Shown here: in pieces, positions 43,903-52,785 of the stretch
Position numbering within the stretch: position 1 is the stretch's first letter
Layout of the letters: each line of letters opens with the position of its first letter
Assembly (NCBI RefSeq): GCF_021462225.1
Contig: NC_061817.1
Location: 2,348,095 to 2,412,094 of the forward strand
Source of the DNA: Girardinichthys multiradiatus
Taxonomy: Eukaryota; Chordata; Actinopteri; Cyprinodontiformes; Goodeidae
DNA: 64,000 bases
Reading direction: 5' to 3'
The notes under the pieces: generated by a model
Told to the model about the DNA's origin: nothing
The model's input: the letters and a program-made list of their open reading frames with translations, nothing else
The model's database searches: none
Made by a program: the position numbers and the translations under genes

Positions 43903-44991
43903 TTATACGTTTCGAAGTTCATCAAACTTGATCCAACTGTTGAATTTCTCAGGCCAGTTTTTCCAGCTTACAAAAACCTGTTTGACTCCCTTGACCGTAC
44001 GTCGTTTTAATATTTTTTCCACTTGATACATCTTGTCGTTAAATATTTTTACTTTTTGAAGTTCCTCAGCGTAAAAGGAACCCTCGATAGGTTCTCCATC
44101 CAAATCTTTGAGTTTGTATACAGGAGGAGAACGGGGTATCCGCTCATACACTGTAAACACTTCATCCGTAAAACTCTGTTCGTATTTTTTGTCAAACACT
44201 CCACGGACCTTGGATGTTCTGACAAGATCCCCTTGTTTAAACGTTGTCACTGAGTCCTTGCAATATCTGTTGGACTTGACATCATACAGATTCTGAAACA
44301 CTTGAAAGGCATTTTCTGGGGTCACTTCCATAGGGCTCATTTTAATGCTGGAGTGGTAGGAATGGTTGTAGCTTCTAGCTAGGTTTTGCAGTACATCGAC
44401 GTACCGCCGGGTATTGTTAGCTGTAAAATATCTCCACATCCTTGTTTTTAATGTGCGGTTAAATCTCTCGACCACTGAAGCTTTTGCTTCACTCGCTGTG
44501 GCAAAATGTTCAATACCGTGTTTCTCCATTAAAACCTTGAATTTCTTGTTAGAAAATTATTTACCGGCATCAGTCTGAAGTTTTTTGGGGATCTGACTTT
44601 CTGTAAAAACTGATTTAAATGCCTTTACCACCTCAGCGGCTGTTTTCCTCTTCAAAACTCGTACATACGCCCTTTTTGAAAAGATGTCAATGACTGTTAA
44701 TAAATAATTATAACCATCATTTTCCATGGCCAGAGCTTGCATGTCACAGAGATCAGCCTGGAACTGCCTCAATGGTCTGGTGACAAAAACGCTGTTTCTC
44801 GGGAACTTTATTCTTGCAGGTTTATGTAGAGTATAGGTATCTTCTCCTGATAAAAAATCTTTAACTTTTTCAACCGCAACCTTCTTTCCCGTTTCATCTT
44901 GCATAACCCTCCTCAGCCTATCTACACCCCCAAAACTTCCCGGATTTGAAGGGCTATAATATACTTTCTTCATCAGCCGTCTTCCTGCCAT
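43903..44991 (-). pseudogene. Polinton chromodomain integrase, one nonsense codon (Polinton-2)
   Basis: The start chosen is MAGRRLMKKVYYSPSNPG at 44991 (homologous to Polinton-1's ATG at 9480), not the longer ORF start at 45108. Catalytic region: Asp in FQADLCDMQ (~80-83), Asp141 in TDAGK, then a TAA at codon 145 where Polinton-1 has GAA, and Glu in SVVERFN (~175). The C-terminus has a chromodomain-like module (VEKILKRRTVKGVKQVFVSW, then KNWPEKFNSWI). It carries out staggered-cut integration giving a 6-bp duplication. Otherwise open for 362 codons. Confidence 0.92.
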
Positions 44992-45108
44992 CTCTGCCTT
45001 ATGCTCACTCTGCCGATTACTTGTTAAATAATGAGAAAAAACACACAGGAGGGTAAATTTATCCTTTTTTATTTTTGTATTTTTGCATTTAATATTGAAA
45101 GAAAACAA

Positions 45109-45328
45109 CCAAAAAAAAATTCAGATAAAATGCAGATTAATGCAGATGAATTCAAACACTACTAGCTTTTAAACAACACTTTTGGGAAAGGTTACTATGT
45201 TCCTACTTTAATTGTATTTAATAGTAAAAAGAAAAAAGAAGAAAAATCATATAATGCAGATTAATTAAAGTACTGGAATACAAAAAAAAAAATAAAAAAT
45301 GATACAACAAGTCATCAAACATGTGAGA
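45109..45328. other. AT-rich spacer between integrase and accessory B
   Basis: A-rich tracts and no ORF; likely 3' untranslated sequence of accessory B and promoter of the integrase unit (inference). Confidence 0.4.
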
Positions 45329-46168
45329 TCAGTTTGTCAGTCCATAGCACTCTGAAACAGAGTTAAGTTGTTTGAGATGTTTCTCATCGACCATGCGATC
45401 ATAAACGTGCGCTATTGCACTGTGGATGCCTTGTACCGATTTCAGTTCATATAAAACCGTCTTGGCAATCGTCTTCACTCTGAAGTCATCCGCTTGTATG
45501 CGTCGAAGTACCAGAAGATTCTGAATAGCAGGAACGAGTTTGGGGGTTACGAGTCGTCGTACGATGCGTTGAAAGTTGACTTGGTAATAATCCTCCCCCA
45601 GTACCTCCAGGCAATGGTGTTGACGCTGGCTCGGGTGGTTCGTTATACATCCATAGCGGGTTTCTCTGAGATAGTTCAAAGAGGTTATGTTGAAGAAATG
45701 AAGTATCGCTGTTTTCACCGTATTGATGAGGGTGGTTGAGAACCAACCGTCAATTTCGTCCTCCTGGTTACTCTCATCCTCTGCTGAAGGCTGAGGGTCC
45801 TCCATCGGTTCCAGGGTTTGTGTAGGGGCTTCGGTGGAGGGTGAGTAGCCGGTGGCTACCTCCTCCTCCACGACCACCTTCATGTCTTCAGGCAGGACAT
45901 TCGCGTCTACAGACTCAGCCATGAATAGCGGTGATGGTGAGCAGAGGTCTGGAGAAAGCGGTAGATATTTCATGTTGTATCCTGTAAGTGATGCAGGACT
46001 GAAGTGGTTCTCTGAGAATGAGGATGTTGAGGTGGATGGTGAGAAGAGGTCAGGGGAAGGCGGATGATATGGTCCAATGTTGAAGCTTTCATCGTGCTCA
46101 GGAGAGAAGTGGATCTCTGCTCGGTGGTTGTAGAGATTCCTGTATGGTGTCGGTCCACTCATTCTCAT
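45329..46168 (-). CDS. Polinton accessory protein B, unknown function
   Basis: 279 residues, intact. The N-terminal half is Ser/Pro-rich and low complexity (HPPSPDLFSPSTSTSSFS), with an acidic stretch before residue 140. The C-terminal half is a folded-looking helical domain: DGWFSTTLINTVKTAILHFF, then YGCITNHPSQRQHHCLEVL with C-x3-NHPSQ-x2-H-x-C spacing suggestive of metal binding, then FQRIVRRLVTPKLVPAIQNL. The motif is fully retained in the decayed Polinton-1 copy, which argues for function. The layout (disordered transactivation-like N-terminus plus compact Cys/His domain) resembles early regulatory proteins of small DNA viruses, but I cannot name a family. Confidence 0.72.
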   Translation of the reverse strand: MRMSGPTPYRNLYNHRAEIHFSPEHDESFNIGPYHPPSPDLFSPSTSTSSFSENHFSPASLTGYNMKYLPLSPDLCSPSPLFMAESVDANVLPEDMKVVVEEEVATGYSPSTEAPTQTLEPMEDPQPSAEDESNQEDEIDGWFSTTLINTVKTAILHFFNITSLNYLRETRYGCITNHPSQRQHHCLEVLGEDYYQVNFQRIVRRLVTPKLVPAIQNLLVLRRIQADDFRVKTIAKTVLYELKSVQGIHSAIAHVYDRMVDEKHLKQLNSVSECYGLTN

Positions 46169-46239
46169 GATACGATTCTCAGTGTCTGTGAGCTTGCAGT
46201 TATCCCCCCCGTATATATATCATAGGAAGGGGCGTGTCC

Positions 46240-47190
46240 TCAGAAGAGGGTTCGTTCTAAACGTAAAACAGGAAACGTCAGCGTTTTTTTCACTGACATG
46301 ACATCGATCCAACTTCGTGACTTGTGGAAAAGGTCGGAAAGACGATGTCCAATTTCACTCATCTTCTCTGCCCAAGCTTCAAACGGCAGAGCCAGCATTG
46401 TCTTGAATACGCCGCAGTCCTGATTGAGAGCCTCCAACACAAACAGATCTGAGGGACTCGTCCGGTTGTTCCTGCGTCTGCTTGCCCGAAAAGACCAGCG
46501 GCCATTTACTGTGGTTTTTGACCCCCACACTGCGCTAAAGAGAGGTTCTCTCTCAGCTATTTCACCATCGGATGGTATATGAAACATTCTCGCCCGTTTT
46601 ACAAGTCGAGGAGACAGTTCATTTTCTTCTTCTTCTTCCTCCCTCTCCTGCCTTGAGACTGTTTCAGGGCTATCATTAAGGTGCGGGATTGCAAGCCTTA
46701 ACACAGCCCAGTCGCTGTGGGTGAGAGTACACAGAGCCAGTGATCCATTAAATACCTCATCTTGATCCAATTGATACAGGCAAAGCTCTCCTATTTCATA
46801 CATGAAAATATAACCCCAGCTGCCAACCAGGCCATATGGCTCCAAAGACCATTCTTCCTGCAGAGTGTCGAACGGGGGTCTTTGTACCCTGCAGATGTAG
46901 TATGTTGATTTCTTAGGAGCATTCAATTCACGGGATGAATACTGGTAGACGGTCACTGGGGTTTCGCACAGAACTGACATACCTCTTGGCCGACCCGAGG
47001 TCTGATTTTCAACCATGGTTGTTGAAGTTGATGTTGGATCCTCATCATCGGTAGAGTATGTCATGACGGGAATTCCGATAGGTATCTCCGTTGAGGAAGT
47101 ATATGATGCAGTTGCTTGTTCATCATCATCATCTTGGCACGCGTTGCGTTTCTCCTCAGCTTGACGATAAACTCTCTTAACTCTAGCCAT
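46240..47190 (-). CDS. Polinton accessory protein A, unknown function
   Basis: 316 residues from MARVKRVYRQAEEK at 47190, the start shared with Polinton-1; the longer ORF to 47304 is not conserved. A basic N-terminus and acidic/Ser linker lead to a conserved domain (about residues 70-180) with QRPPFDTLQEEWSLEPYGLV, GSWGYIFMYEIGELCLYQL and LCTLTHSDWAVLRLAIPHL. An acidic EEEEEN tract and a C-terminal region (ASRRRNNRTSPSDLFVLEAL) follow. It is the first gene inside the right terminal repeat, preceded by a TATA-like box. Family not recognised; an early regulatory role is inferred from position only. Confidence 0.72.
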   Translation of the reverse strand: MARVKRVYRQAEEKRNACQDDDDEQATASYTSSTEIPIGIPVMTYSTDDEDPTSTSTTMVENQTSGRPRGMSVLCETPVTVYQYSSRELNAPKKSTYYICRVQRPPFDTLQEEWSLEPYGLVGSWGYIFMYEIGELCLYQLDQDEVFNGSLALCTLTHSDWAVLRLAIPHLNDSPETVSRQEREEEEEENELSPRLVKRARMFHIPSDGEIAEREPLFSAVWGSKTTVNGRWSFRASRRRNNRTSPSDLFVLEALNQDCGVFKTMLALPFEAWAEKMSEIGHRLSDLFHKSRSWIDVMSVKKTLTFPVLRLERTLF

Positions 47191-47252
47191 TGTTGAACGG
47201 GTGTTCTTTTTTCCAACGAATGCTGCATGTAAAGTGCAGAGTTTTATCTCTG

Positions 47253-47260
47253 TATTTAAA
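47253..47260 (-). promoter_or_regulatory. TATA-like box upstream of accessory A, Polinton-2
   Basis: The minus strand reads TTTAAATA, 63 bases before the ATG at 47190. Same octamer and spacing as 7953-7960 before 8021. Confidence 0.45.
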
Positions 47261-47539
47261 GTAAACACTAAAGCACGCCCTATTGTTTTCATTGGGTTAT
47301 TCAAGGTTTAACGATGCTTACAAACACACCCCCTCTATTTTTAATTGGTGCTGATGCCACACAGTTTCCGATAATACCATATTTGTCTTGTTCTATTTAT
47401 AACAAACACACCCCTGTGTTTTAATTGACTCATTTAAGGTATCGCCCCTAATGACGACAAGCAATCAGCATCCACGGTTACGCCCCCTTGGACACACCAC
47501 CTGCTTGACCACGTGACCTCCTGCCCACATGGCACCCAC

Positions 47540-47624
47540 ATAGCGCCAACCGGAAGTCCCGCACTCACCGGAAGTCCCACCCACCTGTCAAAAAGTTTGA
47601 TGAAAGGGTGTACTTAAATTCTCT
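47540..47624 (-). repeat. Polinton-2 right terminal inverted repeat
   Basis: The inverted match to 32205-32290 has two visible mismatches (GTGGG for GCGGG, GAGTG for GAGGG). The sequence inside 47540 diverges from the left end. Confidence 0.85.
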
Positions 47625-47630
47625 CCCCAG
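47625..47630 (+). repeat. Polinton-2 target-site duplication, right
   Basis: CCCCAG, identical to 32199-32204. Confidence 0.93.
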
Positions 47631-48589
47631 AGTAGACATTTTGAGTATTATTGCATTTCAAAGCCACCAAATGACTGGAACCCATCATTGGCTTAGATCT
47701 GTTTTAATAAGTAATCGGTCTACCTTTAATTAAATATTATAATGTTATGGACTTAAAATCTATGGCTTACGGGCTTCAGGAGTCCAGGAACCACAAGTTG
47801 AGTACTACTGCATTGAAGAATGGTGTTAACTTTCTGCAGAGATTGAAGGATTGGCTAAATATATTATTTCTGCTTGGACAATAATCAGATTTAAAATTAT
47901 GAGTTCACAGCTCCTAATTTACCTCAGATCATATTTGCTCCTAACCCAGTTCATAAGAAGCTTCAGACAAACATTATGCTAAAACGCCAAAAACAAAACA
48001 AACAAAAACCAGATCTGTTTTAAAATAAAGGAAAAGCATGCTTAAAAAAAACTTGGTACTGTGGTGGAAAATAACTCCACGGTTCTGAAGGCCTTTTCAT
48101 GCAGTCTTTTAGGAAACATGAGATTAGTTTAATTTTTGTGTGGTACCACTGTCCAATCAGATTCTTTCTAAATAACCCCATTTTTCATTCTCATTTTAAA
48201 GGTTTGTTTTACCAAGGAAAATGTGTTTAACAAAACCAATTACTCTCAAAGTTTCAAAAGTTTTTTAGCTGGTGATATCTTAGAAAACAACGTGTTTTAA
48301 GACTCCTATGCGACACAGAACTGATCAGGTTTCTCTTTCCTTCTCCAAAGGGAGAAAAAAGGAAACTGCAGAACCAAACCTTTCATAGTTTTTTTGTCAG
48401 GACCTGATATAAGGTACAGTGTAAATCAACAGCTGCATGAATCAGAAGAGGGAAGAAAAATCTAATATAACCTCTTCCCAGCAGCTGCTGTGAAAAACAA
48501 TGAATTTGTACTTTCCATAAGAGTAAGTTAGCACTTGCGGACAAAACTGCACCAAACTGTAAATACTGTGTCAGAAACTGTATGAAGAC

Positions 48590-48652
48590 CATTTGCAGTA
48601 AAACTAAGCCTGTTTTAATGAGGTCTCTACCCATTAGATTTATGGGATACAA
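48590..48652 (-). pseudogene. ERV protease C-terminal remnant
   Basis: Minus-strand text YPINLMGRDLIKTGLVLLQ matches the usual end of retroviral-type proteases (a PxNLhGRDhh pattern) that precedes RT. Its place, to the right of the integrase remnant on the minus strand, agrees with the LTR orientation. The rest of the protease is not recognisable. Confidence 0.5.
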
Positions 48653-50526
48653 ATTCTGACAACAGAAAATAATATCTGAAGGAGAAACCCATCAGGTTTT
48701 ACGCATGCGCTGGGTTTTAAAAAAATGCTCCATGAGATCTGTCCTGAGAATAACATAGAAACACTTGGTTACTGCTGAGTTTTGGAGATGTTGTAACTTC
48801 CTCTGCTTTTTAATAACTTTTAATAACTATAATAATTGACCCTGAATATTCCACGACGAAAGAGAACTTGTTTCTCTAAAAGAATTAACCGGAAAGTATC
48901 AAATGAGTTAAGTTATCACCCTTTTAAAGATACTTTTCTAACCCTAAAATAATATTTTAACCCGCTATATCTGTCAACGTCAGGCCAGCGTCACATGAGC
49001 AGCGGTTAATAAGCGTTTTTCATTGCAGAAAATAGGAAAAGATTTATGCAAATGTGTGTGTGTTTGTACGTTACCCCCATCAGTTTCTAAATCGCTCCAG
49101 AGTCAGACTGTCATGGCACACAGTCCTCTATCAGTCCAAAAAACAACCAGGCCCTTCCCAGGTCTGTTGGTGAGACATTGAATCATTCTTTGTCCACTTT
49201 AACTTCTCCAGGAGGGAGAAAGAAGAAACTTTGCTCCGGCCTGTTTCTCTTCTGCCCGCATAAGATGCTTTCAATATAAATCCAGTGTATCACTCTTCTG
49301 GCTCTGGCAAACAGCATTTGTCCATCTCAGTGGGTTCGGGCCAGACTTCTTCTGAGTTTCGTTTTTTGTGGAAATTCACACTGCGATTTGCAACAAGCAG
49401 GCAGACAGGAAGGCAGATCTCTTTCTCTCTTATCTCTCTCTCTTCCAGGCTGTGCTGGAGAAGCGTCTCTGGCGGAGTAGCCATGGAGAAGGGCAGGTTT
49501 CTAAAATCCAGACTCAAAAACGCAGATGTTGAACTCAAATCCCATATATGTGTGTATTTGTGTGTGAGAGAGGCAGAAGAAAAAGTTTAGTATAGGTTCA
49601 GATTTTGCACAAAGAAATATTATCAGTCAGTGAGTCAGTCGTCCCCCTGCCTGTCACTTCCTTCCACAAGATGCACTATAATCCTTTCTAAAACAACTTT
49701 CTTTTCGACTCTCCAATGTCCCTTTTCACTTTTTTACCTTCTTTTCCGACTGATCGCAACATTTAAGACAAACGAAACTTCCTTCAGGAAAGTTTTAACT
49801 TTTTTTTTTTTTTTACTCATTTACACTTAAACTTCCACACTGTGAAAAACCAAACTTATCTTCCAAATTAAAGCACATTTAACACAATCATCCCCACTTT
49901 GATGTTTAGGAGATGATGGTTAATGTGTAATAAAAATAGGAAGAACAATAATATAGCACTCACACAGGTTAGTATTTTAACATATTTATGTCCCTTCAGC
50001 AATATGTATGGTCGACCTAGTTTAGTTTATGAGATCTCTTTATTATTTAACACTTAATTTAATTCCCTTCCGGCGGAATGTTACCAACCAAATTATCCAG
50101 TTCACTTTACGGCACCTAGTCGTCTCTGATCTCCTTGCGGCGAGATCCTACCTAAATTTATCACTATTTCCTTGCGGCGAAATAACACCTTTCCAATGCA
50201 GTGTCCTTACGGCGACACACTACCAAAAGACTTTTAAGTACTTTTCTTCTTTCATTTCTATAGCGCTTACTCTTATCTCACGTACTGTATTTTAAAACTG
50301 TCTCACCTCTGAGTTGACTTTCAGGTGACTCTGTCGGATCTCCCGGACCCGCCCGGCATCGAGCAAGACAATAATCCACCGGCCAGATGCGAACGTCACA
50401 CATCAGGACTTTCAGCCACCAGGCCTAGATGCGGCTGTGCGGCAGCGCTTAACTCGACGTCAGGCTGTCTCCGGAGATCCGCCAGTCACTGCAAAGAAAG
50501 ATAAAATCAGTTTAGTTCTTATACTC
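48653..50526. other. ERV 5' internal region, no recognisable gag
   Basis: Short ORFs only. The sequence at 50080-50215 contains repeated CCTTRCGGCG-like motifs of unknown meaning in the leader. Confidence 0.4.
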
Positions 50527-50543
50527 TCCGGCTCGAAGGACCA
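50527..50543 (-). promoter_or_regulatory. ERV primer binding site, tRNA-Tyr
   Basis: The minus strand reads TGGTCCTTCGAGCCGGA, complementary to the 3' end of vertebrate tRNA-Tyr with CCA as I know it. It starts six bases inside the 5' LTR boundary at 50550. Confidence 0.75.
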
Positions 50544-50549
50544 AATTAA

Positions 50550-50937
50550 TGATAGGTATAATTTAATCAACTCAGAGGTAAGGAAAGACACCGAGTCAGT
50601 TTTACTTGCAAGGGTAGCTGTACACTACAGACTACGAAGTATTAGCCCCCTCTCTCTTTATTTATACATGCTTGGTCACACACAGTTCAAACATCATTCA
50701 GAGTGGGGGTGTGTGTGTGTGTGTGTGTGGGTGTGTGTGTGGGGTCAGAAAGGTTAGGGTTCATGTGTCTTGATTTAAAGAGAAAGGAGTGAGGATTGGT
50801 GCCAGTCCCTAGATGTTGCTGATAATAGCATAACTCACCCTTCTCTCTTATCTCTTTGTCTATGACATGTGGGGGAAGAAAGCACTTAGAGCAGACACAA
50901 GTGATAAACAATAAGAAAAGTCATAAAAACCCTAACA
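50550..50937 (-). repeat. ERV 5' LTR (right)
   Basis: Near-identical to 28357-28738; about 6 bp longer in the GT tract. Ends ACCCTAACA before TSD CAAAC. Confidence 0.92.
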
Positions 50938-52370
50938 CAAACTGTCCCAGAGAAGTTCCTTACAGAGAAGCGGTTTCTACGAAGCCGAACGGAGCGGTCT
51001 CCCAGTCTGGAAGGAAGACAGCAGAGACCCCATCACCGTGGTTACAGTAACGTGCAGTGTGGTTGGCGGACAGAACGGGCCGTCTTTCATCCACAGCTAA
51101 GGAGGATAGCTGTAGCTAACCGTTTAAAGACTGTGGACGTTTCTTCAAACTTCTCCGCCTTGGACATCGTTCCTCACCACAGTTCATAAAGTTAAGTGTT
51201 TGGGCAGAATAACATAGAAGTGATTTAGATTGAAATGATCTAAACGTTTTTCATTTTATGAAGTTTGGTTTTGTTTGTGTTGAACTCAGATATCTTGGTG
51301 CTAGCAGACTATCTGCAGCACACGTGCTCAGGTTGTGTTCTTTGTATGTTTTTAAAGTTAAGACAAACTTTATTAAAGGGTGATTTTAAACAGAAGATTG
51401 ATCATAACGCGCCGTCCGCGCTTATGCATTTTAACCCTTTTATTAATGGTATTTTTAAAGGTGTGTTTTTGATCCTGGTGCTAAGCTATCAGCCTCCTTT
51501 GTTAGCTTAACTGCTAACAGCTGAGGACATGTGCTTGCTGCTAAATAATATTTACCAGAAAGGTTTAGTTTTCAATCCAGTAAATAATGTGTCCCTAACA
51601 TTATTTTACTAAATTTGATAACTAAGTAAACACCATTAAGCCAATTTCTCCAGAAAGATTTGGCTCTTTCCAAAATATTCCCTTAATAATATTTATTCAA
51701 ATATTATTTCAATAAATAAAGGCAGCTAATGAGACACCGTTGAGAATTCATCCAGAAGGTTGGTTTTATTCAGCAGATCATTCTTAAAACATTATTTTAT
51801 TAAAATAATATTTTATCTGATCTTGCATTGTGAAGGGTTGTCTAAAGGTATGCTGATTATTGCCTTAGTTAGTTCCAAGACTAACTTCACTTCACTTCGA
51901 GATTCTTCAAGATAATCCTTGGTTCTCAAACATAAATAACATTGCATGGTAATGTTGCATCACTCTTTTGGTCATGATTTTCAATCATCTTTAATCAACT
52001 TGTTTATATTGTACATAGCCCATTAGTCTTCATTGTTCTTTAATTCTGCTTGGTAGTTTAGTTGGATTGTTTTAGCATAGTAAAGAGTTTGTTGATTGAA
52101 ATATGTTTGACTTTGAGTTTACTAATTTTTGTTAATAAATTCTTGTATTTTAAGAAATTGTGTGAATTCATTCCATGTGTGTGCAGAGTTTTGCTGTTCA
52201 ATAATGTCAGAGCTTGTCTCACATCTTTCTATTGTGTCCTAATACCATCGCCTTACTGGGCTGGTATTCACAGGACAACCCTTAACAGACCGAAATATTA
52301 TTTGATAAAATATTAAAATATTAATATTAAATATTAAATAATATTCTCAGATTCATAATCCCAACACTGG

Positions 52371-52785
52371 GAAGAAATCCTGAAACATCTAAGGACGGTT
52401 TTGGACCGACTGAAGATGGCAGGTCTTACAATCAACCCAGCAAAGTGTTCCATGGCCAAGACGGAGACACAGTACCTTGGTTTCACAGTTGGAGGTTGGG
52501 TTATAAAGCCACAAGTTGATAAAGTCAGAGCTAATGCATCCGCTTCGCTTACACAGACTAAAAAACAGCTGAGATCCTTCCTTGGGATGGCCAGCTTCTA
52601 CAATCGCTTTATTGCAAACTGTTCAGCCAGAGCTGCTGCCTTAATGGATTTGACAGGTTTGCGGTGCCCAAACCAGGTTCAGTGGAGTCAAGAGGCAGTA
52701 GCAACTTTTCGAGACATCCAGCAATCTCTGAGTAAGAATCCAGTTCCCCCAGATCTCCAAGCTCCAGCAAAACAATATCAGAGAT
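52371..52785 (+). pseudogene. Gmr1-like RT, C-terminal part (thumb/connection)
   Basis: It resumes in phase after the 1.8-kb LTR: EEILKHLRTVLDRLKMAGLT, then NPAKCSMAKTETQYLGFTVG, then QLRSFLGMASFYNRFI, patterns typical of Ty3/gypsy RT after YLDD. It ends abruptly near 52785 at the LINE junction, so RNase H and the 3' LTR are missing. Confidence 0.85.

Larger units (their letters stand above)
32205..47624 (+). mobile_element. Polinton-2 (Maverick), 15,420 bp, nearly intact
   Basis: Starts AGAGAATTTAAG, ends CTTAAATTCTCT and has the 6-bp TSD CCCCAG. Terminal inverted repeats are short (about 85 bp, with two visible mismatches). Gene order is that of Polinton-1, reversed. Intact ORFs are the ATPase, small hydrophobic-tailed protein, protease, core/VI-like protein, minor capsid and accessory A and B. 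PolB, PX-type, major capsid and integrase each show about one visible disabling change; a leader exon is also disturbed. It carries a SINE in a PolB leader intron. Confidence 0.93.
28357..50937 (-). mobile_element. Endogenous retrovirus-like element, minus strand, split by Polinton-2
   Basis: Near-identical 382- and 388-bp LTRs are flanked by TSD CAAAC (28352-28356 and 50938-50942). A tRNA-Tyr primer site sits inside the right (5') LTR and a polypurine tract inside the left (3') LTR. Without Polinton-2 the element is about 7.2 kb. Only scattered pol remnants are recognisable (protease end near 48600, integrase C-terminal domain near 30100) and no long ORF survives. I infer a non-autonomous class I-like (gamma/epsilon-type) element mobilised in trans. 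Confidence 0.8.
27952..52366. mobile_element. 1.8-kb LTR of a second retrotransposon family, split by the ERV
   Basis: Left piece 27952-28356 starts TGTTGGGA. Right piece 50938-52366 ends TCCCAACA. The TSD CTGG is at 27948-27951 and 52367-52370. Together the pieces are about 1.83 kb and align, in reverse orientation, with the solo LTR at 11022-12844 over most of their length, with substantial divergence. No body sequence of this family is present, so this too is a solo LTR, later opened by the endogenous retrovirus. Confidence 0.82.
3746..52785 (+). mobile_element. Gmr1-like Ty3/gypsy LTR retrotransposon, split by nested insertions
   Basis: Component pieces in order are: 5' LTR 3746-4268, tRNA-Leu primer site 4271-4288, gag 4391-5568, protease about 5575-5880, integrase 6146-6751 and 23706-24234, RT 24240-25268, 27922-27951 and 52371-52785. 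Integrase precedes RT. This is the Copia-like domain order diagnostic of Gmr1-like elements within Ty3/gypsy. Coding pieces rejoin in phase with each insertion's target duplication, which proves that Polinton-1, the retroposons and the 1.8-kb LTR entered later. RNase H and the 3' LTR are absent; the element ends where a LINE begins near 52786. It has many nonsense and frameshift lesions and is inactive. Confidence 0.85.

Noticed and set aside
45109..45328. Longer integrase start at 45108
   Set aside because: The added 39 codons are Lys/Phe-rich AT sequence not shared with Polinton-1; the conserved start is 44991.
32205..47624. Integrated adenovirus or giant-virus fragment
   Set aside because: The 6-bp target duplication, AG...CT ends, encoded integrase and protein-primed PolB define a Polinton; resemblance to adenovirus proteins is the known family relationship.
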